Assembly: GCF_019649055.1 (NCBI RefSeq)
Contig: NW_026570739.1
Coordinates: forward strand, 1 to 12,352
DNA: 12,352 nt
Direction of reading: 5' to 3'
From: Paramacrobiotus metropolitanus
Taxonomy: Eukaryota; Tardigrada; Eutardigrada; Parachela; Macrobiotidae
Both the position numbers and the translations under genes were made by a program. This document shows positions 6,191 through 12,352 of the stretch, in pieces (the first letter of the stretch is position 1; each line of letters opens with the position of its first letter). The notes under the pieces are model-generated. The model saw only the letters and a program-made list of their open reading frames with translations, did no database searches and had not been told where the DNA came from.

Positions 6191-6591
6191 ATCCCAAGGA
6201 ATTGGATGTGGATTTGCTTCGACGGAGCTCAGCCTCCCTCCCAGAGGCATGTGAGCGCAGGCGTACATGCGTACACCCTCGCTTTGGCAGTCTGTTGTGT
6301 TTTGCTGCACGCCCGCCTTACGCGTGGCGGAAGCACGCTGTTCTGCACGCACCCGCACTGTGTGGCGGCTACGTGCGCATTTTCCACGCTTGCTGTAGTC
6401 AGCAATGCGGAGTTGTCGATGAGGAAATTCTATCGAATTTAGTCTGCGTTTTATAAATTCCTAGCAATCACGCCGTTTCTCGCTTTCCGTAGCGTAGGCG
6501 CATTTATAGCATTGCTAGGCTTTTTGGTAGGCAGAATTCCGTCAATTCTGTTCCTACGCGTGAACCTTCATTGGGTCCACGCTTTCACAGC
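6191..6591. other. Gene-free stretch with short inverted repeats
   Basis: A locally GC-richer stretch (about 6200-6410) has overlapping short frames that look fortuitous. Inverted repeats: CCTAGCAAT 6460-6468 with ATTGCTAGG 6511-6519; CAGAATT 6532-6538 with AATTCTG 6544-6550; GGGTCCAC 6573-6580 with GTGGACCC 6605-6612. This may be degraded repeat sequence; no coding gene is supported. Confidence 0.4.
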
Positions 6592-7082
6592 CATTGCACC
6601 ATTTGTGGACCCTCCAGTTGTCAAGTGACAACGTAACAGAAGCACGCGTGCGGTGGCCCATGCCACAGGCTGTTTTAACGTAGATCTTTGAAAATTCATA
6701 ACTTTGTTCATTCCTCCATTAAATTTTTATGCATAGTCTTGAAAAATGCAGAATAATACACAGTATCAGGCAAAAGAAATGCTTTTTAATTTTTCTTTCA
6801 GGATTGTGCGCTGTTAGCCTGCGCGGTTAGCATAGCCGCCTATGGAGGATTTCCCATAGGCGGCTATGTTAACTTCCTGAGAGGCTCATACTGCATTACC
6901 CTAAAGAAGAAACAGAAAACATTTATTTTGCCTAATACTGTGTATTATTCTGCATTTTAAGACTATACATAAAATTTGCAGGAGTGAACAAAGTTATAAA
7001 TTTTCAAAGATTTGAAAAACACCTGTGGCATGGGCCACCGCACGCGTGCTTGACAACCGGAGGGTCCACAAATGGTGCAATG
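6592..7082. mobile_element. Fold-back (long inverted-repeat) element, MITE-like
   Basis: The left arm starting at 6592 (CATTGCACC) is matched, reverse-complemented, by the right arm ending at 7082, over most of its length. The arms converge on a perfect 15-bp stem, CATAGCCGCCTATGG (6831-6845) with its complement at 6854-6868, around the 8-base loop AGGATTTC. Matched landmarks include the CACGCGTGCGGTGGCCCATG block, ACTTTGTTCA and GCAGAATAATACACAGTAT. The left arm has about 17 extra bases between TCAAG and CACGCGTG. There is no coding capacity. The termini are not sharply defined and no target duplication was found, so superfamily assignment is not possible. Confidence 0.75.
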
Positions 7083-8401
7083 CCAGTAAAATCAGCAATA
7101 AAATTGCTTAAAACGCCACTGCTGCACAATAACATAGTATTGCACTCGTGCAGATGGTCGCAGTGACTGCCAGTGAATAATGCAAATTGCTAAGTACATA
7201 CTTTGTACGTGGCATGTGCTTTGCAGTTTAAATCACTGGAAGTAATACAGTACATGGCCGCGGTGTAGGTGTAGCAGCGGTGAAACTGCTAGGTGCGCGG
7301 CTAAAAAACGAAGAGACGCAGAAATGTGGTTGATAATTTAATTCGGCTTTACTGAACAGGAACGAGATTTGCTTTTAGTTTTGTCAACTCGAGGGAAGTG
7401 ACCCAGTACATGGTACCATACTCGTGTGCATGCATGAAAACTTTCACTTTCCCGAACTCTCGAACTTTTTTTGTTTTGTTTTATGACATTCTGTGGCCAG
7501 ATGTTTCGTATACACTGGCGTGAGACCGTTTGTGCGCGCATCATCCAATTTTGGGAGTTATGACTTTATTTGTAAGGACATCTCCAAAAGTTTAAATGCA
7601 TTCTGGTGTACCAAAAGTCTCATTATGGAAGTAAAAAAGGGGTTGTGAGCGCGCAAAAGTGAAAGTTTTTGTGTTCATATGTACACGAATTCGATACCAC
7701 GTATCTGGGTCATTCCTTAAGAAGTCTAAACTGCTACACTTGAAAGGGCCAAACTTGCAGTTTACGGGAAATTTACAGTTTCCTTCCACGCCAAATGCCA
7801 AGCTAGCCAGGCCTATAGGAAGCAAGTTCTATGCGTTTTACAAGAGCTGTACGCATCATCGAAAAACATGGTTTCCTTTCGCAGATCTCCATGTGTTTAG
7901 TTTTTTCGGCAATATGAGAGCCTGAGAAAGCTAAGAAGTAAAACCGGATGAACGAAACTGCCTGATATAAGCCAAATGTATTGTATGCTTACTGTCTGTC
8001 TCTCTGAAAGCTCTTTTACTGTGAACACTTTTCACCTGGAAGACTAGGAAAGTGTTTCAACAAACTTCCTACAAGGACAACAAATAAATTTAGAGGCAGT
8101 ATGCGGCTTAACATTAACCGGCGGCAAATAAATTTGTAGCAACTGGTTTTTTACATTACAATTCACGGAATCTTTAATGAAATTAGTAACCAGGATATCC
8201 ATTCCAAAAAGTGAAAAAGTCCATGAGGACAACAGTTTGTAAGCGGACAAGAGGAGCCGCAGCTGGGAATAGGCTAAAATACAAGATAGTATCAAAATAC
8301 TTATGCTTTTGCTCCAGAGTACAACAGAGGCAGTGGAACGTACCATTCTGCTATAATAAGACTGCATAAAAATTTCTCTGACAAAAACGCAAACATCACG
8401 C
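7083..8401. other. Intergenic DNA with a weaker inverted repeat
   Basis: No supportable gene. The main structure is an imperfect inverted repeat: 7399-7450 (TGACCCAG to TTTCACTTT) pairs with 7656-7712 around about 205 bases. Both arms contain a degenerate TGACCCAG..CGTGT..AAAACTTTCACTTT block in opposite orientation, probably an old fold-back element. Short open frames here fall in this repeat or look random. The interval from about 7720 to 8400 shows nothing specific besides 3' flanking DNA of the minus-strand gene. Confidence 0.45.
8173..8178 (-). promoter_or_regulatory. Possible poly(A) signal ATTAAA
   Basis: TTTAAT on the + strand reads ATTAAA on the minus strand, about 225 bases past the stop of the minus-strand secreted peptide gene. 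It is a common variant signal, but the hexamer alone is weak evidence. Confidence 0.25.
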
Positions 8402-8731
8402 TTAATACAAAAGGCAAGAACATTTGCTGGGCGTGCCGAAACACACGCCGCTAGTGCTGCCCCCCTTCTGGCAGTACGTCGCACAGACACTGTTTTCATC
8501 GATCAAATCGGGAGGACACAGTGAGATTGTCGTGCCATTACCGCTCGGTGCCGTATAACCGCCGAGTGCGACACCGGATCCGGAGTTCAGCGTATTCCCC
8601 GCCACTGTGTCCCCGGTGTAGATGGTCTCGCCGGTCTGCGTTTCCTGATCGTCATCCTCGTCGGTATAGTCCAAACTGGAAACAGCGAATCCTACCAAGC
8701 ACAGGACAAGAATAGGGATATACAGCTTCAT
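8402..8731 (-). CDS. Secreted six-cysteine CS-alpha-beta (defensin-like) peptide precursor, copy 1
   Basis: Single uninterrupted frame of 109 aa. Residues 1-19 are a classic signal peptide (basic N-end, hydrophobic core, cleavage likely after SS). Residues 20-30 are strongly acidic with Tyr22 next to Asp, matching the usual setting for tyrosine sulfation. A Gly/Ser/Thr/Asn-rich linker follows, with one N-glycosylation site (Asn65). The C-terminal domain has cysteines at 72, 83, 87, 97, 104 and 106, spaced C-x10-C-x3-C-x9-C-x6-C-x-C. The CxxxC, GxC and CxC elements are those of the CS-alpha-beta fold seen in invertebrate defensins and scorpion-toxin-like peptides. It is a clear paralogue of the + strand gene 1.4 kb away, in opposite orientation. 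Antimicrobial, immune-modulating or salivary roles are all possible and none is proven by the sequence. The start is fixed by the signal peptide. Confidence 0.85.
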   Translation of the reverse strand: MKLYIPILVLCLVGFAVSSLDYTDEDDDQETQTGETIYTGDTVAGNTLNSGSGVALGGYTAPSGNGTTISLCPPDLIDENSVCATYCQKGGSTSGVCFGTPSKCSCLLY

Positions 8732-10124
8732 AGTGGAATAATGCTGTGTTTCTTGGAACCAGGCTGCAAGAAAGTTATTCCGTTGCGGACCGACAGCGGC
8801 GAACCACGGCTAAACCTAAAAGAAAGCCTAAAGAGCAGCTATCGTCTGTCGCAGTGATTTTTAATCAAATGCGAAGACACTCATGGTTAGCGCTTGCAAA
8901 AGTGGTGGTGGAAGGCTTGTCGCCGCGTGCTCGTTTGCTAATGAATTGCGCATCTATCGCGATGGACTCTGCCCTTTTAATGTCGATGCCGGCAAGAACC
9001 ACCGGTTATGACTAGTAACAAGTACATCACTTTCTAATTTCTATAGTGTTCAAGTACAAAAAGTAGTACTATTTGTACTTGAAACTCACAATGTATCTGT
9101 ATAACAGCTTTTGTCGGAAATCAGCTAGAAAAATCGCTGGCAAAAGCAGCTGTGCTGTGTAAAACTGCATTACTTATGTGTCATAAAAATAGCTAGACCC
9201 ATAAAAGTACAGTAATAAGCGCATGCGGCCGAGTTTCTTTGACAAAATTAATTGCAACTCAGCGTCAAATGCTTGCAGTCGAATACGAGCTTTGCTTAAG
9301 CCGCATTTCGATTACCGTCCGAAATTCAGTAATTTGTACTGTGGTCTTCACCTTCAGCAAAGATGTTTCAACAAACCAGGAAGTACCCACATGAACGACG
9401 TAAATTCGGTGGCACTCCACCTTTTTTACTGGGTTGAATCAGCTGATAAGCATCATAAGCATGAGGTAAAGCCCAACCTTACTGCGCGTGCTGATGGCGA
9501 AACCACTTTATTAACGTGGACCACGAAAAACGCATTATATTAAAACAGAAATCCAAAAGGATCAGAGCACTGAATAAACTGTCATTGGTATCACGATGAC
9601 GTCTCTCTTGTTACGACTCTTGCGACTCACCCATAGTTTTTAAATCACCTCATTTGCTGTACTTTATGTACTGTACCGATTATACGTATCGGTTTCGGTT
9701 CCGGTTCTGTTATTCCAAAGACGCATGAGGTTCAAGAAATGTCTTGTTACTACAGGATACACTTGCATTACTGTAACGATAATTATTACAGTTTTACTAC
9801 ACATGGACAACTGCGCGTGATTGAAATTTCCAGCCGATTTCTATCGAACCACTATCAGTTCTTAATGCCGACAGCGTATGGCGCCATTAACATTGAAGGT
9901 CATGGTCCATCACGACAGCAATTAATTAGCCAACAAGCACGCGGCTGAAAGCTTGCTACCACGCATTTTCCCAGCGTTGACTAACGAGTTACGACGTACT
10001 GATTGAGATCACCGCGATGGCTGCTCATTAGGCTGATTTCCGTTCTACGCACCCGGTCCTTGCCACTACTGCCCTACCACCGGGATTTGTTTTGCTACAA
10101 TCGTGCAGTACAGGGTACTCCACC
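8732..10124. other. Divergent intergenic region between the two peptide genes
   Basis: The region upstream of both paralogues. A 106-codon frame (9223-9543) has no recognisable features and is not called. Hairpin-forming sites: TTCAAGTACAAA 9049-9060 with its exact complement 9072-9083; ACCGAT 9675-9680 with ATCGGT 9688-9693; ACTGTAA 9770-9776 with TTACAGT 9786-9792. No convincing TATA box could be fixed for either gene. Confidence 0.4.
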
Positions 10125-10460
10125 ATGCAGCGGTTTGTCTCCATTTTGATTATGTGTTGTATGGTAGGATTCGTGGCTTCCAGTGTAGACTATGCATCAG
10201 AAGAAGATGAAGAGCAGGAAACGCCGACCGGGGCGACCATATACACCGGGGTCGACGCCGGGGCGGAGGGTTCGCTGAATGCTGCGAACGGTGTTCCCCG
10301 CGGGGTGGAGAAGTTGAGCAATAACGGCACGGTGATCTGGCTATGCCCTGCAAATTTGACAGATGAGGACACAGTGTGTATCGATTACTGCAGAAAGCAG
10401 GGCACCACTACCGGCAGATGTTATGGAACACCCCCCAAATGTGATTGCTTCCAGTATTAG
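10125..10460 (+). CDS. Secreted six-cysteine CS-alpha-beta (defensin-like) peptide precursor, copy 2
   Basis: Single frame of 111 aa. The ATG at 10125 is chosen over an in-frame ATG at 10092 because it opens the signal peptide, aligns with the paralogue and has a good context (CACCATG). Residues 1-20 are the signal peptide. Residues 21-33 are acidic with Tyr23 after Asp, a likely sulfation setting. A Gly/Ala/Asn-rich linker follows. Two N-glycosylation sites are present (Asn67, Asn77), the second inside the first cysteine loop and absent in copy 1. Cysteines at 74, 85, 89, 99, 106 and 108 keep exactly the same spacing as copy 1, with GRC and CDC as the GxC and CxC elements. The cysteine framework and the ATIYTG block are conserved while the linker has diverged strongly, as expected of a fast-evolving secreted family. 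Target and activity are unknown. Confidence 0.85.
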   Translation: MQRFVSILIMCCMVGFVASSVDYASEEDEEQETPTGATIYTGVDAGAEGSLNAANGVPRGVEKLSNNGTVIWLCPANLTDEDTVCIDYCRKQGTTTGRCYGTPPKCDCFQY

Positions 10461-10736
10461 CCTGCAGACACTTTTAACAGCATGCACACTGGAAGACTTG
10501 GAACTTGAAGTGCGCCTTAACATAGTTAGCTGTTTTTTCTGCATTATTCATTTCTTTATCTTTGTTTGATTGTTTGGTTTGCATGCTTGAGCAGCTAAAT
10601 GCTGGGACACCCGCGAATCGCGATTCCGGTCTGCTGTTGAGTGTTGAGTCCTGCCGCTTTATCGTCCATTTCTTGTTATCCTGTAATTTCCACCGTAAGA
10701 CTATCTGGAATGTCCTGACTAGTGACTATTGATTTT

Positions 10737-10742
10737 ATTAAA
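10737..10742 (+). promoter_or_regulatory. Possible poly(A) signal ATTAAA
   Basis: ATTAAA lies 277 bases after the stop of the + strand peptide gene, in T-rich sequence and before the MITE. Plausible but unproven. Confidence 0.35.
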
Positions 10743-10796
10743 GTTTTGGATAAATACGCTTTACAGTTTACATACTATATTAGAGTAGTTTACATA

Positions 10797-10975
10797 CAGT
10801 GAAACCTGGTTACAGTACTAAATACACCTTCGGTTAAAGCAAAACGGTATGTATTATCCAGGTGTATGTATTACACAGAGTATTACAGTATATTGGACGC
10901 GCCGGTTAAACTTTCCGCGTATGTAATTTCCAGGTGTATGTATTTACCGGTGTATGTAAAAGACAGGTTCCACTG
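10797..10975. mobile_element. MITE with pogo/Tigger-like termini and TA duplication
   Basis: The 179-bp element begins CAGTGAAACCTG (10797-10808) and ends CAGGTTCCACTG (10964-10975), a 12-bp terminal inverted repeat with one mismatch. TA dinucleotides flank both ends (10795-10796 and 10976-10977), the target duplication of Tc1/mariner-superfamily transposons. The CAGTGRAACCT start resembles pogo/Tigger elements. The interior repeats GGTGTATGTA three times. There is no coding capacity, so it is non-autonomous. Confidence 0.8.
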
Positions 10976-12352
10976 TACTAGATCGTACAGTAGTAGTGCA
11001 GTACTTCATTTATTTTTAATAATGCACGCACACAGTAAATACTAACTCTGACATACCGGTACCTCTGTACATAATAATTATGAAAATTTACAACAGCGTA
11101 GTTATGGCTAGTAAGTAGTAAGCATAAAGTTTTACCTTATCCATCTCTAAATGTACCGTATTCCGGTTCTCTTCTTACACTAGAAGGACAAACGGGCAAA
11201 GATTAGCGAAGCCGATAGTTCGTTAAAGGAACTGACCAGGTGTATACGGTACTGACTACTGACCAGGATGGATTGAGTACTTACGCGCTAATTACGCAAC
11301 AGAATCTCGGCTTTTCGTGCTTATAGTAATATAAATTCATGTGCCTGATTGCCTGTTAAGTTTTTTTTTAAAAAATCTATAAAATTATTATGCCGCAAGT
11401 TTGAGTTTAACGGTATGAGTTCGACTTACCTTGTGGCTTGTGATTTCCTACATCAGAAAAAAGTCAAGTGAATTTCGAAAAATTTAACTTTGCCGGTTTT
11501 TCGAAACGAGTTGCTTGTATACCGGTAAATCGTCTGACAGTTTATGCGGCTTTATTGCTTTACGGGAAGTAGATTACCATTTACCAGGTATGTCCGTAAA
11601 ATGAATTATGAAATACAGTAAGATGTAAGAAAATAAGAAAAGGATAAAACTTTAAGTTTAAAAGTACATATGAATGCATATATTGTAACAGTAGCCTATC
11701 TGGCTGCTGTTATAGTGGGTTGGCGTGTTGACCGTACCACGATGTTGTGTGAGCTGTTGGGATGAAAGGTGACACGGCCGGCAACGATGCTGGCCGAGGA
11801 CGCTTTTGCTGACGTAACACAATTACTGAACGTAACAACGGAAGTTCACGGCATGTTTAATGACAAGAATATTGCAAGACAGGGAGCAAGGTTCAGCAAG
11901 AATTTAACAAGCTGAACATGCTGAACAAGCTGTAGCAAGATGAGTACAAAACTGAATTGTACAAATTGTAAAGAAGGACAGCTAGCTGATAAAGTAAAGA
12001 GAATTCATAACGTAATGATGAATCATAACTGGGTGGTCTTATGGGTTGTACAACTTCTATCGCTACAATATATATTTTATTTTTAAACCAATATTTTAGT
12101 TAGAAGTACCTTTGTCAGTTACACATACACTTACTATTGCAGCCTGCCATCCAACGAAAAACTGAACCAAAATGCAGGATTTCAAAGGTCTTGAAACCCA
12201 TTTTAACTGCAACACAATTTAATTACACTTAATTGTAACTGAATTTGAATTGTAACGCAGTTTAGTTTAATTACACTTGTCCGATCGATCCCTTGTGACT
12301 TTATTCTCGCACTCTTTTCGGCAGAACTAATAATCGGTCATCTGTGCTCGTA
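10976..12352. other. AT-rich intergenic DNA, no gene seen
   Basis: No coding region is supported. Short structures: CGGCCGGC (11775-11782) pairing imperfectly with GCTGGCCG (11789-11796); GTTCAGC 11891-11897 with GCTGAAC 11911-11917, followed by a further CTGAAC copy; and TTAATTACACTT twice in about 12215-12280. These look like ordinary repeat-rich intergenic sequence. Confidence 0.5.

Noticed and set aside
6202-6456. Overlapping short frames in a GC-richer patch
   Set aside because: Two registers are open at once because stops are rare in GC-rich sequence; there is no protein-like pattern.
8044-8499. 151-codon minus-strand frame overlapping the end of peptide copy 1
   Set aside because: It lies in a different register over the 3' part of a well-supported gene and its 3' flank, with no recognisable features.
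9223-9543. 106-codon + strand frame between the peptide genes
   Set aside because: It begins with ATG but shows no domain, signal peptide or biased composition; this length is compatible with chance in non-coding DNA.

Overview
The window reads as eukaryotic nuclear DNA, most plausibly from an arthropod. A chelicerate such as a tick would fit the two small secreted six-cysteine peptides, but this placement is inference. There are no operons, no Shine-Dalgarno sites, no tRNA or rRNA genes and no CRISPR array. The window has two parts of different character.

Part one (about 1-6030) is a purine-rich, intron-poor block whose long frames are all on the + strand. It holds a frame open at the window edge with four apparent winged-helix units (to 1986), a structured spacer (1987-2318), a short frame with a CxxC-x12-CxxC zinc-knuckle-like motif but no ATG (2319-2564), a highly charged coiled-coil/RS-like frame (to 4032), and a frame ending in an Arg/Asp/Glu-rich tail (to 5048). 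The last three frames overlap in shifted registers. They may be one protein interrupted by frameshifts or indels, or separate cistrons; the last pair meets at an ATGA stop-start overlap. A gene-poor tail of about 1 kb, crowded with potential RNA hairpins, follows. No family was recognised for any of these proteins, and no polymerase, integrase or capsid signature was seen.

Two nucleotide-level patterns mark this block. The octamer AAAGGTCA occurs 17 times on the + strand between 187 and 4814, in all three codon phases and in the spacer. It then switches orientation: between 5049 and 6023 only its reverse complement TGACCTTT occurs (6 exact copies plus one near copy). Secondly, 5071-5479 carries six hairpins with different but self-complementary outer stems around one conserved internal-loop module (AGTTA / CGG loop CYG / GC). 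This looks like covariation and implies a functional RNA structure. Together they suggest an undescribed element or transcript with its own RNA or DNA recognition code.

Part two (about 6190-12352) is AT-richer, repeat-rich DNA. It contains a roughly 490-bp fold-back element, a weaker inverted repeat, a 179-bp MITE with pogo/Tigger-like termini flanked by TA, and a divergently oriented pair of paralogous intronless genes (8402-8731 minus, 10125-10460 plus). These encode secreted peptides with a signal peptide, an acidic tyrosine-containing stretch, a low-complexity linker and a six-cysteine CS-alpha-beta-like (defensin-type) C-terminal domain. They are probably a local gene duplication.
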